This document shows, piece by piece, positions 17,101 to 25,556 of a stretch of DNA of 47,409 bases. The stretch's first letter is position 1, and each line of letters starts with the position of its first letter. The translations under genes were made by a program, and so were the position numbers. The notes under the pieces are model-generated. The model did no database searches, was not told the origin of the DNA, and saw nothing but the letters and a program-made list of their open reading frames with translations. Source of the DNA: Puniceicoccus vermicola (lineage in GTDB: Bacteria; Verrucomicrobiota; Verrucomicrobiia; Opitutales; Puniceicoccaceae); NCBI RefSeq assembly GCF_014230055.1, contig NZ_JACHVA010000005.1, positions 1-47,409 on the forward strand. Direction: 5' to 3'.

Positions 17101-18826
17101 GATTCAGATCAAGATCGTTCAGGGTGCCAAGCCCGGTGAAGGTGGAGAGCTGCCCGGACACAAAGTCCTCCCGCAGATCGCCAAGACACGGGGAACCACT
17201 CCAGGGGTCGGACTCATCTCGCCGCCGCCGCACCATGATATTTATTCGATTGAGGATCTGGCCGAGCTGATTCACGACCTGAAGAATTCCAATGTGAATG
17301 CTCGGGTGAACGTGAAGCTGGTCTCGGCAGTCGGGGTCGGAACGATTGCCGCCGGTGTCGCGAAGGCGAAGGCCGATGTTATTCTTGTCTCCGGCTACGA
17401 TGGGGGAACTGGGGCGTCTCCTCGTTCCTCGATCCAACACGCCGGAGCTCCATGGGAGTTGGGTGTCGCCGAAACCAATCAGACTCTATTGCTCAACGAC
17501 CTGCGCTCTCGCGTCGTGGTCGAGACGGATGGCCAGTTGAAGACAGGCCGCGACGTTGCCATCGCCTGCTTGCTCGGCGCCGAGGAGTTTGGTTTTGCGA
17601 CCGCACCCCTCATCACCCTCGGGTGCTTGATGATGCGTGTTTGTCAAAAGAATACCTGCCCAGTTGGGATCGCGACGCAGAACCCTGAGCTTCGGAAGAA
17701 GTTCAATGGAGGAGCGGAGGCCGTTGAAAACTTCATGCGATTTGTGGCCGAAGATCTTCGCGGCGTTATGGCGAAGCTTGGTTTCCGCACGATCAATGAG
17801 ATGGTCGGACGCGTCGACAAGTTGGAGCTACGCAAGGCTATTGATCACTGGAAGGCGAGAGGGCTGGATTACAGCAAGATCCTCTACCGTCCGTACGTCG
17901 GTAAGAATGTCGGCACCTATTGCCAGATGAAGCAGGACCACCTGCTTGATATTTCTCTCGATCGCACGGAAATTCTCAACCGCGCAAAGCCGGCGATTGA
18001 GGAGGGCAAACCAGTTGAGATGGATCTGCCTGTGATCAATACGAACCGGGTCGTCGGAACGATGACCGGAGCCGAAATCTCGAGAAAACATGGCGCTGAG
18101 GGTTTGCCGAATGACACGGTCCGCATCAACTTGACCGGTTCCGCGGGGCAGAGTCTCGGCGCGTTCTGTCCGAAGGGGATGACCTTCTCTGTGACCGGCG
18201 ATACCAATGACTACCTCGGTAAGGGATTGTCTGGAGCTAAGATCATCGTCCGTCCGCCGGAAGATTCACCGTTTGTCGCCCGTGAGAACATCATTACCGG
18301 TAACGTCTGCTTCTATGGAGCAACGGCCGGAGAAGCCTACGTCGCCGGAATGGCGGGAGAGCGCTTCTGCGTTCGCAACTCGGGAGTTGAGGCGGTTGTT
18401 GAAGGAGTCGGCGATCACGCCTTGGAATACATGACTGGCGGGATGGTAATTAATCTCGGAACAACCGGACGTAATCTTGGTGCCGGGATGTCAGGTGGAG
18501 TCGCCTACGTCTACGACGAGTTGGGTGATTTCGTCGAGAAGCGCCTCAATGCCGAGATGGTCAATGTGTATCAACTCATCGAATGCAAGGATGAGGAGAT
18601 CGAATTGGTGCGCTCAAAGATTGAGCGTCACGTCGAATACACCGGATCCGTTCACGGAAAAGCGATTCTCGACGAGTGGCCAGAGAGCGCTCAGCGCTTT
18701 TTGAAGATCATGCCTCAGGATTATGAACGTGTGCTGCAGGCACAGACCCGTGCCGAGGAGCGCGGACTCGAAGGAGACGCGGCCATCCTCGCTGCCTTCG
18801 AAGAAAACGTGATGGCGGGACACTAA
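14177..18826 (+). CDS. gltB: Glutamate synthase (NADPH) large subunit
   Basis: At 1549 residues the length is normal for GltB. The glutamine amidotransferase domain begins at Cys23 ([15 protein letters not shown]). Removal of the 22-residue propeptide would expose this catalytic N-terminal Cys. The central and FMN-binding synthase domains follow. They contain [26 protein letters not shown], and the [3Fe-4S] cysteines at 1150, 1156 and 1161 ([12 protein letters not shown]). The C-terminal Gly-rich beta-helix is clear ([28 protein letters not shown]). With GltD it converts glutamine and 2-oxoglutarate to two glutamate in the cytoplasm. gltD follows after 46 bases. The start is supported by the position of the catalytic Cys. 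No strong ribosome binding site is seen. Confidence 0.98.
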   Translation: MEQRFERPKAQGLYDPNNERENCGIGLIVDMKGRRSHDIVQGALEICVNLDHRGGCGCDPITGDGAGLFIQIPDKFLRKVCRMEGGFELPEEGDYGAGFVFLSKDPEERAEEEKTIEEIVKEEGFSFLGWRDVPVRSGILGKASADCEPFMRQFFIGREDVVERGLPFERKLYVIRRIAAHRIRYRGEDEESIYYISSLSSRTMVYKGMLTTGQLQEYFPDLSDEAMESAMALTHSRFSTNTFPSWPRAQPFRYLCHNGEINTVRGNENWLHARQMQLASEVFGKDFRKLLPIIREEGSDSQKFDNCLEFLVLSGRSLAHAMMMMIPEPWERHRHMPQHKRDFYEFHACMMEPWDGPASMAISDGVQVGATLDRNGLRPSRYYVTSDDKVILASEVGVLAGVESKNVVQKGRLEPGRMFLIDMEKGRIVGDDELKEQIASEHPYGEWLRDNLVEAERLPVPKKVIADDFESIETRQKAFGYTFEDMRFILGPSAEIGKQPLGSMGNDAPLAVFSDQPQLLYNYFKQLFAQVTNPPIDPIREELVTASVTFLGSEGDLTRPGPESCRMIKLESPLIDRHQLRQLVEIDMKGFNSTILPITFSPRVGGLASGHSQNSEPDISEKGLEAAMEQLFENADAAIDDGVNILILSDRKVGPKKAPIPALLAVAGLHHHLVRQGTRTRVSIVLESGEPREVHHFALLLGYGADAINPYLALESVRHMVANDDIKVGPDKACLNFLKANLNGVIKTMSKMGISTVASYRGAQIFEAIGLNQLVIDKYFTKTASRVEGIGIEAISRETEIRHFSAFAPRGDSRAVALNSGGVYQWRKDGERHLFNPVTIHKLQKATRLGDYAVFREYADIIDNQSKETFTLRGLMEFRFDESKSIPVEEVESVDAIVRRFKTGAMSYGSISKEAHESLAIAMNRLGGKSNTGEGGEDSDRFTPDENGDSRRSAIKQVASGRFGVTSHYLVNSDEIQIKIVQGAKPGEGGELPGHKVLPQIAKTRGTTPGVGLISPPPHHDIYSIEDLAELIHDLKNSNVNARVNVKLVSAVGVGTIAAGVAKAKADVILVSGYDGGTGASPRSSIQHAGAPWELGVAETNQTLLLNDLRSRVVVETDGQLKTGRDVAIACLLGAEEFGFATAPLITLGCLMMRVCQKNTCPVGIATQNPELRKKFNGGAEAVENFMRFVAEDLRGVMAKLGFRTINEMVGRVDKLELRKAIDHWKARGLDYSKILYRPYVGKNVGTYCQMKQDHLLDISLDRTEILNRAKPAIEEGKPVEMDLPVINTNRVVGTMTGAEISRKHGAEGLPNDTVRINLTGSAGQSLGAFCPKGMTFSVTGDTNDYLGKGLSGAKIIVRPPEDSPFVARENIITGNVCFYGATAGEAYVAGMAGERFCVRNSGVEAVVEGVGDHALEYMTGGMVINLGTTGRNLGAGMSGGVAYVYDELGDFVEKRLNAEMVNVYQLIECKDEEIELVRSKIERHVEYTGSVHGKAILDEWPESAQRFLKIMPQDYERVLQAQTRAEERGLEGDAAILAAFEENVMAGH

Positions 18827-18872
18827 GCCTCTCGCTGATCGAAATATTACAAATTAACGGGAACGACTGTTT

Positions 18873-20360
18873 ATGGGAAAACCAACCGGATTTTTGGAGT
18901 TCGAGCGCAAGACGATCGCAGATCGCGATCCGATCCAGCGCTTGAAGGACTGGAACGAGACGCACGAAGGATTTGACGAGGGCAAGCTGAGAGAGCAGGG
19001 CTCGCGCTGCATGGATTGTGGCACCCCCTACTGTCACACCGGAATGACTCTGGCCAACATGGCCAGTGGTTGCCCCGTGAATAATCTCATCCCCGAGTTC
19101 AATGACCTCGTTTACAAGGGCCGCTGGAAGGATGCCTATGAGCGGCTGATGAAGACGAACAACTTCCCGGAGTTTACCGGGCGCGTCTGCCCCGCTCCCT
19201 GCGAAGGCTCCTGTGTTCTTGGGGTGATTGAGCCTCCGGTGACCATCAAGAATATCGAGCAGTCGATCATCGACAAAGCTTGGGCCGAAGGTTGGGTGCA
19301 GCCCAACCCTCCTGCGACTCGCACGGACAAGAAGATTGCAGTGGTTGGATCCGGCCCGGCCGGACTCGCCGCTGCCGATCAGCTCAATCAGGCAGGGCAC
19401 CGTGTGACTGTGTTCGAAAGGGCCGACCGAATTGGAGGGCTTTTGATGTACGGGATTCCGAACATGAAGCTGCAAAAGGAAGTCGTGAATCGACGAGTGC
19501 AGTTGATGGAAGACGAGGGCGTTACCTTCCGCCCCGGAGTTGAGATCGGAAAGGATCTGCCCGCCCGTCAGCTACTCGACGAATTCGATGCCGTCGTTCT
19601 TTGCTGCGGTGCCACCAAGCCGCGCGATCTGCCTATTCCCGGGCGGGAACTGGGCAATATCCATTTTGCCATGGATTTCCTCGGACCGAACACCAAGGAG
19701 ATGTGGGACGTCCGCGAAGGCAAAGGATCGCAGTTTAGCGAATTGGCCAAGGGTAAGAACGTCATCATCATCGGCGGTGGCGACACCGGAACCGATTGTG
19801 TGGGCACGTCCTTGCGTCATGGATGCGAAAGCGTTTCCCAGCTCGAGATCATGCCGAAACCTCCGATGGAGAGGGCTGCGAACAACCCTTGGCCGGAATG
19901 GCCCAAAGTCTTCAAGGTCGACTATGGCCAAGAGGAGGCTGCTGCCGTTCAGGGCGAGGACCCACGCCAGTATTTGGTGACCGCCAGCAAGTTTGAGGGA
20001 GACGAGGACGGAAACGTCAAAGCCATCCATGTTCACGATGTCGAATGGGTCAGCGAAAACGGTCGGTTTATGCCGAAAAAAGTAGAAGGGTCCGAAAGGG
20101 TTCTTCCGGCTGAGTTGGTTCTTTTGGCCATGGGCTTCCTAGGCCCCGAAGCGACGATCGTGGAAGAACTCGGCCTCGAGCAGGATGCCCGATCGAATGT
20201 CAAAGCCGAGTACGGAGAATTCCGGACCAGCATCGACAAGGTCTTTGCGGCTGGCGATATGCGCCGTGGCCAGTCTCTCATCGTCTGGGCCATCAACGAA
20301 GGTCGTGCCGCCGCCCGTGAGTGCGATCGTTTCCTTATGGGATCGACCAAGCTTCCCTGA
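18873..20360 (+). CDS. gltD: Glutamate synthase small subunit (NADPH oxidoreductase)
   Basis: A 495-residue protein. The N-terminal domain has the Cys sets of two [4Fe-4S] clusters: Cys46, 49, 54 and 67, then Cys106, 110 and 114 (CPAPCEGSC). Next come the FAD site [19 protein letters not shown] with the family's [13 protein letters not shown], and the NADPH site [12 protein letters not shown]. The C-terminal FAD loop is [18 protein letters not shown]. It passes electrons from NADPH to GltB. GGGAACG lies upstream of the ATG as a modest ribosome binding site. It is co-directional with gltB and certainly the same transcription unit. Confidence 0.98.
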   Translation: MGKPTGFLEFERKTIADRDPIQRLKDWNETHEGFDEGKLREQGSRCMDCGTPYCHTGMTLANMASGCPVNNLIPEFNDLVYKGRWKDAYERLMKTNNFPEFTGRVCPAPCEGSCVLGVIEPPVTIKNIEQSIIDKAWAEGWVQPNPPATRTDKKIAVVGSGPAGLAAADQLNQAGHRVTVFERADRIGGLLMYGIPNMKLQKEVVNRRVQLMEDEGVTFRPGVEIGKDLPARQLLDEFDAVVLCCGATKPRDLPIPGRELGNIHFAMDFLGPNTKEMWDVREGKGSQFSELAKGKNVIIIGGGDTGTDCVGTSLRHGCESVSQLEIMPKPPMERAANNPWPEWPKVFKVDYGQEEAAAVQGEDPRQYLVTASKFEGDEDGNVKAIHVHDVEWVSENGRFMPKKVEGSERVLPAELVLLAMGFLGPEATIVEELGLEQDARSNVKAEYGEFRTSIDKVFAAGDMRRGQSLIVWAINEGRAAARECDRFLMGSTKLP

Positions 20361-20788
20361 GGCGACCTCGATCCTCTTATGACAGCAAGGTAGCTTGTTT
20401 GTCATGAGGGCGGGGGAGTTGCCGGAAGTTCCGGGGACTTCATCTGTCAGGCCAGCCATTTCGTGAGAAAAACGCGGAGAGGTTGAGGGGAGCGCGGTGC
20501 TTTAGCCCGCGATGTCAGTGCGTTCTTTTCTTTGCGCAGCGGAGGCTGAAGTGCCGCGCTCTCGAAAACCCGAGGGAAATGGGAGCGTTCCGTTGCGAAA
20601 ACTTCGAGGACTTGTAGTCACGTCCGGGGGAGAGTTCCTGCCGCGATGGGTTGGCGATTGTGGGTGGGTTTCTTCAGCACCCAACTTTGACGAGCGGAAG
20701 TTTTCTGGGTTTTCGGAAAGGCTTTCCGTTTGGCCAGACCCTCGGAATTGGCTCGTGAGCGCGCCCGATTTTTCTTTAAGATGAAATC
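20361..20788. other. Intergenic stretch after gltD with a weak hairpin
   Basis: CTTATGACA (20376-20384) faces TGTCATGAG (20400-20408), pairing with one G-U. It could stop gltD transcription, but no T-tract follows. A separate palindromic repeat is listed at 20490-20562. No other gene or RNA is recognised. Confidence 0.4.
20490..20562. repeat. Imperfect palindromic intergenic repeat (REP/BIME-like)
   Basis: GAGCGCGGTGCTTTAGCC (from 20490) faces GGCTGAAGTGCCGCGCTC (to 20562) with three mismatches and a loop of about 37 bases. The sequence type, GC-rich arms ending GCGCTC, is familiar from dispersed intergenic repeats in Opitutia genomes (from memory). Only one copy is seen in the window. Confidence 0.55.
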
Positions 20789-20950
20789 GTGAAAAAGATC
20801 TGTCTTTTTACCGCCATCACTGTCTTTAGCTATGCTGGGTGGGCGCTCGGCCAGAAGGTTGGAATGATGACGGCCTTTGGATTGAGTTTTGTCGGAAGCG
20901 TCCTCGGGGTTTTTGTCGGTTGGTGGATCAATGAAAATTATTTCGAATGA
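20789..20950 (+). CDS. 53-residue two-helix membrane protein
   Basis: A GTG start at 20789 opens 53 codons ending TGA 20948-20950. The product starts MKKICLFTAITVFSYAGWALG, continues with a second hydrophobic helix rich in Gly/Phe/Val (GMMTAFGLSFVGSVLG and following) and ends WWINENYFE. Two transmembrane segments joined by a short loop with a charged C-terminal tail are evident. The Lys pair at the N-terminus suggests N-in/C-in topology. I recognise it as the sort of small conserved inner-membrane protein common in this phylum, but not as a named family. It converges on birA (26 bases between stops). The ribosome binding site is weak (AAGATG). Confidence 0.65.
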   Translation: MKKICLFTAITVFSYAGWALGQKVGMMTAFGLSFVGSVLGVFVGWWINENYFE

Positions 20951-20976
20951 TCCCAGGAGACGGTTCCAGATTCTGA

Positions 20977-21984
20977 TCAGGAAGCGTCGGGGCGGAGGCT
21001 GACGTCGCCGGCGCGGAATGATTGCAGAGCGCCCGAAGGGGTGCGGAGAAGGAGGGAGCCGGCCCGATCAATTCCGGAAAGTGTGCCAGTGCTTTTCGTG
21101 CCGTCAGAATTGAAGACGTACACAGCTTTGCCGAGGAAGCAGGCGAGCTTCTCCCAATCGTCGGCCAAGCGATCTTCATCAATCCCGGTGATGCAGTCAC
21201 TCGTAGCCCCAAGCACTTCCTCAACCACTGCGGAAATGATCGCATCGAGAGAAAATGTGTGCTCAGCCTCGATGGCCAAGCTCGTCGCGGTGGCCCGGAG
21301 GTCGGGAGGGAAATCTTCCGTCTCCATATTGATGTTCATGCCCACGCCGATGACCAAGGCGGTAATGCGTTCGGTCTCCAGTGTCGATTCGGAGAGAATC
21401 CCCGCGAGCTTACGTCCATTGATGTAAAGATCGTTAGGCCATTTGAGTTGGATCGGCAGGTCGGTCATTTCGCCGATGCGTTTGCAGATCCGGAGTCCGG
21501 TCCAAATAGTGAGGAGCCCGATGCGCCGCGGATGGATGTCGGGGCGAAACCCGAGGCTGCCATATAGGTTTCCGGGGAAGTCGCCGCTCCAAGAGTTTCC
21601 TCGCCGCCCTTTGCCCCCGGGCTGGCGCCGGGTAATGCAGGCCAGAGGCGCTTCGGATCCTGTCGCGAGGAGTCGCATGACCTCGTTGTTGGTGCTCGCC
21701 GAAGTCTCTGTAAGGATGAGTTCTTGGAGGGACGAGTCTGGAGGTAAATGGGAAAGGATCCCGGCTTCGGTTGCTTGCTCGGGAGTCTGGCTGAGTTGGT
21801 AACCCTTTTTGCGGATCGCTTCGATGACGAAGCCCAGCTTCTTCAAATTCTCGAGTCGCTTCCATACCGCGACCCGCGACATACCCAGCTGTTGGGCAAG
21901 ATCTTGCCCGGAGCAGAAGCTTTCCGGGGAACTGCGAAGAGCCCGGAGGATCTGAACATCCGGGGAATCAATTCGCATCGTCAT
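20977..21984 (-). CDS. birA: Biotin-protein ligase with DNA-binding domain (BirA)
   Basis: A 335-residue bifunctional form. The N-terminal winged helix (SGQDLAQQLGMSRVAVWKRLENLKKLGF, about 25-52) should bind DNA. The catalytic domain has the biotinyl-AMP loop GGKGRRGNSW (123-132) and KWPNDL (181-186, catalytic Lys). A C-terminal SH3-like domain ends SFRAGDVSLR. It attaches biotin to carboxylase carrier proteins, and class II members like this one can repress biotin genes. It is the last gene of the lysA-galE-nadC-birA operon, 3 bases after nadC. No biotin synthesis gene is present here. Confidence 0.95.
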   Translation of the reverse strand: MTMRIDSPDVQILRALRSSPESFCSGQDLAQQLGMSRVAVWKRLENLKKLGFVIEAIRKKGYQLSQTPEQATEAGILSHLPPDSSLQELILTETSASTNNEVMRLLATGSEAPLACITRRQPGGKGRRGNSWSGDFPGNLYGSLGFRPDIHPRRIGLLTIWTGLRICKRIGEMTDLPIQLKWPNDLYINGRKLAGILSESTLETERITALVIGVGMNINMETEDFPPDLRATATSLAIEAEHTFSLDAIISAVVEEVLGATSDCITGIDEDRLADDWEKLACFLGKAVYVFNSDGTKSTGTLSGIDRAGSLLLRTPSGALQSFRAGDVSLRPDAS

Positions 21985-21987
21985 GAC

Positions 21988-22959
21988 TTAGGATGCGAGG
22001 TCCAAGCCGAGGTCTACCCATCGGCTCTGGTGGACGGTGGCGCCAGTTGAAATGAAGTCTGCTCCAAGAGGGGCGAGCTGCGGGAGGCTTTCGGCGGTTA
22101 CGTTCCCACTGATCTCGGTCAGACAGCGTCCTCCTACGATGGATACTGCCTTTTGGATATCGGTCGTTGAAAAGTTGTCGAAGAGGATCATGTCCGGTTC
22201 GGCGGAGAGAACGGTAGGGAGTTGCACCAAGGAGTCGATTTCGACTTCGATCGGAAGGTCGGGGCGGAGGTCGCGGGCCTTGGAAACGGCCTCGGCGAAG
22301 GCCGACTCGAAGGAACTCGCATTTGCGGCGAGATGGTTGTCCTTGAGCATGATGCGGTCATAGAGCCCAAGTCGGTGGTTCCATCCTCCGCCTGCGGAAA
22401 CGGCATACTTGGTCAAGGCCCGATACCCGGGATGAGTCTTGCGGGTGTCGAGGAGGCGGGTTTTAGTAGCCTCCAAGAGTTTGGTCAAGCGGTGGGTTTC
22501 TGTGGCGATCCCTGAGAGCATTTGGACGAAATTGAGGAGCGTCCGTTCTGCGGTGAAGAGGGACGGTGCGCTTCCTGTTATCTCGGCCAGTGCGGTTTTT
22601 GCGGATACCGATTCACCATCCCGGACCAGAAATTCAATCTTCAGCTTAGAGTCGAATCGATCGAGGATGGCCGGTGCCATCCGGAGTCCGGCCACGGTCA
22701 TAGGCTGCCGCGCTACAAGGGTCGCGGTTACCTTTTGGTCAGGGGACAGAAATAGTTCCGAGGTAGGATCTCCGGGCTTTTCGCAGGCATACCGAAATCC
22801 GGCGCCCGCTAAATCTTCCTTCGCTGCGCGGTCGATTAACTCCGCGACGTGCGCAGAGTCGAGATCCTCCCACTGCACCTGCCGGTAGAAATGTTCCCGA
22901 AAGCGATTCCGCCGCTCCAGGGCGGCATCGCTGAGAGAGGGGATCTTCTCGGAGGGCAT
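21988..22959 (-). CDS. nadC: Nicotinate-nucleotide pyrophosphorylase (quinolinate phosphoribosyltransferase)
   Basis: A 323-residue protein with the characteristic motifs AERTLLNFVQMLSGIAT, LDTRKTHPGYR (phosphoribosyl/quinolinate-binding Arg-Lys), GGGWNHRLGLYDRIMLKDNH and the later EVEIDS (acidic metal/PRPP residues). The terminal FISTGATVHQS corresponds to the usual 'D.ISVGALTHS'. It makes nicotinate mononucleotide from quinolinate and PRPP in de novo NAD synthesis. About 35 extra N-terminal residues precede the usual family start. It is embedded in a four-gene minus-strand operon between galE (16-base gap) and birA (3-base gap). Confidence 0.96.
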   Translation of the reverse strand: MPSEKIPSLSDAALERRNRFREHFYRQVQWEDLDSAHVAELIDRAAKEDLAGAGFRYACEKPGDPTSELFLSPDQKVTATLVARQPMTVAGLRMAPAILDRFDSKLKIEFLVRDGESVSAKTALAEITGSAPSLFTAERTLLNFVQMLSGIATETHRLTKLLEATKTRLLDTRKTHPGYRALTKYAVSAGGGWNHRLGLYDRIMLKDNHLAANASSFESAFAEAVSKARDLRPDLPIEVEIDSLVQLPTVLSAEPDMILFDNFSTTDIQKAVSIVGGRCLTEISGNVTAESLPQLAPLGADFISTGATVHQSRWVDLGLDLAS

Positions 22960-22975
22960 GAATCCCGTGGTTCAG

Positions 22976-24007
22976 TTAGGACTCGATTCCGCGAATGCTC
23001 TTTTCCCAGGCCCAAGCACTGGAGATCATCTCTTCGAGGCCGAGCTCAGATTTCCATCCGAGAACTTCGTTGGCCCGGCGGGTATCGGCGTAGACGGCCT
23101 CGACATCGCCAGCTCGACGGGGCGAGATCGTTTTCGGAAGTTCCTTTCCGGATACCTTTTCGAAGGTATCGACGATCTCCTTGACCGAACTTCCCTTCCC
23201 CGTGCCCAAATTGAAAAATTCGTACTGTTCGGGAGCCGTTTTCTTTAGGATTCGCTCGGTGGCAATCACGTGCGCCTTGGCCAAGTCGACCACATGGATG
23301 TAGTCGCGTACGCAAGTGCCATCCGGTGTGTTGTAGTCGTCGCCAAAGATTTGGATCTTCTCACGAAGGCCAGCCCCGGTTTGGGTGATAAAGGGAACCA
23401 GGTTGTTGGGCACGCCCCGCGGAAGCTCGCCGATCTTTGCGGAAGGGTGAGCTCCGATCGGATTGAAATAGCGGAGTGCGATGGTTCGGTAGTCTGCTCC
23501 CGATGCAATGGCATCCTGCAGAATTTCTTCACATATCTGCTTGGTGTTGCCGTAGGGGGAAAGTGCCTTCTTGACGGGTTCCTCTTCGGTCACTGGAAGC
23601 GTGTCGGGTTGCCCATAAACGGTGCAGGAAGAAGAAAAAACAATTCCTTTGGCCTGAGTCGTCGGGAGCACCTCAAGCAGGTTGACCAGCGAGAGGATAT
23701 TGTTCCGGTAGTAGTGGAGCGGGCGTGACACGGATTCCCCTACCGCTTTGGCGGCAGCGAAATGAATGATCGCGGCGATGTCCGGATGGGCTTGGAAGAA
23801 GAGTTCCAGCTTGGCCTCGTCGCAGATGTCAAACACGGCAAGATCAGGTCGGGTGCCGGTAATGGATTCAATGCCGTCGAGAACGGTTTCTTCCGAGTTG
23901 GAGAGATCGTCGATGATGACGACTTCGTAGCCGCGTTCGATCAATTCGACTGCTGTGTGCGATCCGATGTATCCGGCACCGCCGGTGACGAGGATTTTTT
24001 CTTTCAT
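22976..24007 (-). CDS. galE: UDP-glucose 4-epimerase
   Basis: From ATG 24007 (a TTG at 24013 is possible) the product has 343 residues. It is an extended short-chain dehydrogenase: NAD-binding VTGGAGYIGSH, HFAAAKAVGES, SSSCTVYG, then the catalytic YGNTK (Tyr-x3-Lys), YFNPIGAHPS and the C-terminal RAGDVEAVYAD. It interconverts UDP-glucose and UDP-galactose, supplying envelope polysaccharide and galactose metabolism. It is second in the operon, 7 bases after lysA, a purely positional link to amino-acid and cofactor genes. Confidence 0.95.
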   Translation of the reverse strand: MKEKILVTGGAGYIGSHTAVELIERGYEVVIIDDLSNSEETVLDGIESITGTRPDLAVFDICDEAKLELFFQAHPDIAAIIHFAAAKAVGESVSRPLHYYRNNILSLVNLLEVLPTTQAKGIVFSSSCTVYGQPDTLPVTEEEPVKKALSPYGNTKQICEEILQDAIASGADYRTIALRYFNPIGAHPSAKIGELPRGVPNNLVPFITQTGAGLREKIQIFGDDYNTPDGTCVRDYIHVVDLAKAHVIATERILKKTAPEQYEFFNLGTGKGSSVKEIVDTFEKVSGKELPKTISPRRAGDVEAVYADTRRANEVLGWKSELGLEEMISSAWAWEKSIRGIES

Positions 24008-24014
24008 GGGCAAC

Positions 24015-25265
24015 TTAGATTTCGTTGGCGAGAAGTTGGTCCAGTGTTTGTCTGCGGCGAATCAAGTTCAAGTCTCCATTCTCTGACCGTAGGACTTCCG
24101 AAGTCTCTGGAAAGCTGTTGTAGTTCTTGGTGCTCATGGCGCTGCAATAGGCACCCGCTCCGCCAATGACACACCAATCGCCAATTTGCGTCTTAGGGAG
24201 ATTCCTGAAGGCCAGTTTTTCCCCATCGTCGGGTGCCGGAGTCACCAAGTCGCCCGATTCACAACAATGCCCCACGATCACATAGTCTTCCATGTCTTCG
24301 ACGGTTCTGCCCCGGGGAATGATGGAAATGGGATGTTGCGCGGCATAGAGCGAAGGACGTAGGAGCTCCGTCATACCGCTGTCGAGCTTGAGGAACTGAT
24401 GCCCCCCGGTTCCGGTATCGACCACGTCCTGAACGCGGCTGACCAGATAGCCAGCATTGGCCACGACGAACGTTCCGGGCTCAATCTCCAAACGGATCTT
24501 GCGACCGGTTTCTTCCGCAAACTCCGTAAGTGCCGCGGCAACGGGTTCGCCGATCTTGAGAAGGTCAGTGCTCACCTCGTCCGCCATCCGAGCCACCTTG
24601 TAGCCTCCACCAAGGTTGAGGCTCTCGACCGTTTCGAACTCACGGACCAGAGCCAGGCTCAGGTTGGCGGTCCGTTGCCAGACCGCCGGATCGCTTCCGG
24701 ATCCGATATGAGTGTGGATCCGTTCGATCTTCAGTGAAAATTCAGCGGCAATTGCCCGGACTTCCTCCTTTTTTTCGTGCCAGATGCCGAAGCTTGAAGA
24801 TGGACCTCCGACGTTGGTCTTCGCGGTCCCCCCCGAGCCGAGGCCGGGATTGAAGCGGATGCCAATGGAAGTGTTGGGAAACTTCTCTCCGTAGCGTCGC
24901 AATTGGGAGAGGGAGCAGGCATTCATCTTTACCCCCTTCTTGATCCATTGATCAAAGTCCGAGGGCAGTTCCTGTGTGCTCAAGGAAATGGCGGTAGGAT
25001 CCACTCCTGCCCGGAGAGCCCGGTCAATTTCAAATCCAGAACTAGCGTCGATCCCAATCCCTTCGCCCGTGACCAAAGCCAAAATTGCCCGAGTCGGGCA
25101 GGCCTTCATCGCATACCGGGGAAATAGTCCAAAGGGAGCGGGGAATTTCTTCATGATGTCTGTCTGACGGCGAATCGTCGCCTCGTCATAGACATAGCAA
25201 GGAGTGCCCGAAAGGGCCTCCAACTCGCTCAGGAGCTGCGCATTAAAGAATTCTGGAATCTCCAT
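24015..25265 (-). CDS. lysA: Diaminopimelate decarboxylase-type PLP enzyme
   Basis: A 416-residue fold-III (alanine-racemase-like) decarboxylase. The PLP lysine is Lys54 in RYAMKACPT. HTHIGSGSD and the phosphate-binding LNLGGGYKV follow, then EIEPGTFVVANAGYLV, and GHCCESGD with the Cys reaching the partner active site. The family contains LysA, ornithine/arginine and carboxynorspermidine decarboxylases. CESGD and overall length favour LysA, which makes lysine from meso-diaminopimelate. It opens the lysA-galE-nadC-birA operon. Some distance from classical LysA leaves room for another substrate. Confidence 0.82.
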   Translation of the reverse strand: MEIPEFFNAQLLSELEALSGTPCYVYDEATIRRQTDIMKKFPAPFGLFPRYAMKACPTRAILALVTGEGIGIDASSGFEIDRALRAGVDPTAISLSTQELPSDFDQWIKKGVKMNACSLSQLRRYGEKFPNTSIGIRFNPGLGSGGTAKTNVGGPSSSFGIWHEKKEEVRAIAAEFSLKIERIHTHIGSGSDPAVWQRTANLSLALVREFETVESLNLGGGYKVARMADEVSTDLLKIGEPVAAALTEFAEETGRKIRLEIEPGTFVVANAGYLVSRVQDVVDTGTGGHQFLKLDSGMTELLRPSLYAAQHPISIIPRGRTVEDMEDYVIVGHCCESGDLVTPAPDDGEKLAFRNLPKTQIGDWCVIGGAGAYCSAMSTKNYNSFPETSEVLRSENGDLNLIRRRQTLDQLLANEI

Positions 25266-25509
25266 ACCACTATCGAGCCTGAGAGGCGCAGGGAAGGCAA
25301 GTCCACTTCAACTCTCCGCCAGAGGTTTCCTTCAATCTACTGAGCAGATGAAAATGCACTGATATCTTGGAAGGTGGTTTTTCGCAACTTCCGGATTTAA
25401 CGGTTGCAGGTGGAATCTTCGCTGAGTCTGGGTTTACAAGATGAATGGGGTTTTGTGGTTTTAATTTGTTGATTATAAGTGCCTTGCAAATATTTCACGG
25501 AATATAATT

Positions 25510-25532
25510 AACCAGGTTTAAAATGGTTGACC
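25510..25532. repeat. AACCAGGTT-type motif in the hrpB-lysA intergenic region
   Basis: The 22-23 bases beginning AACCAGGTTTAAAATGGTTG resemble 46850-46871, just before the right-hand transposase (AACCAGGTT, A-run, G, TTGA shared). It contains a small hairpin AACCA/TGGTT. It may be a scar or substrate of that transposase family. The rest of 25266-25556 is AT-rich with nothing recognised. Confidence 0.35.
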
Positions 25533-25556
25533 CTATCGAGAAATGGGCTCGGGGAG

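Noticed and set aside
16121-17440. Open frame of 439 codons opposite gltB
   Set aside because: It lies wholly antisense to a strongly conserved gene. Its translation is Arg/His/Asp-rich without a recognisable domain, as expected from mirrored codon bias.
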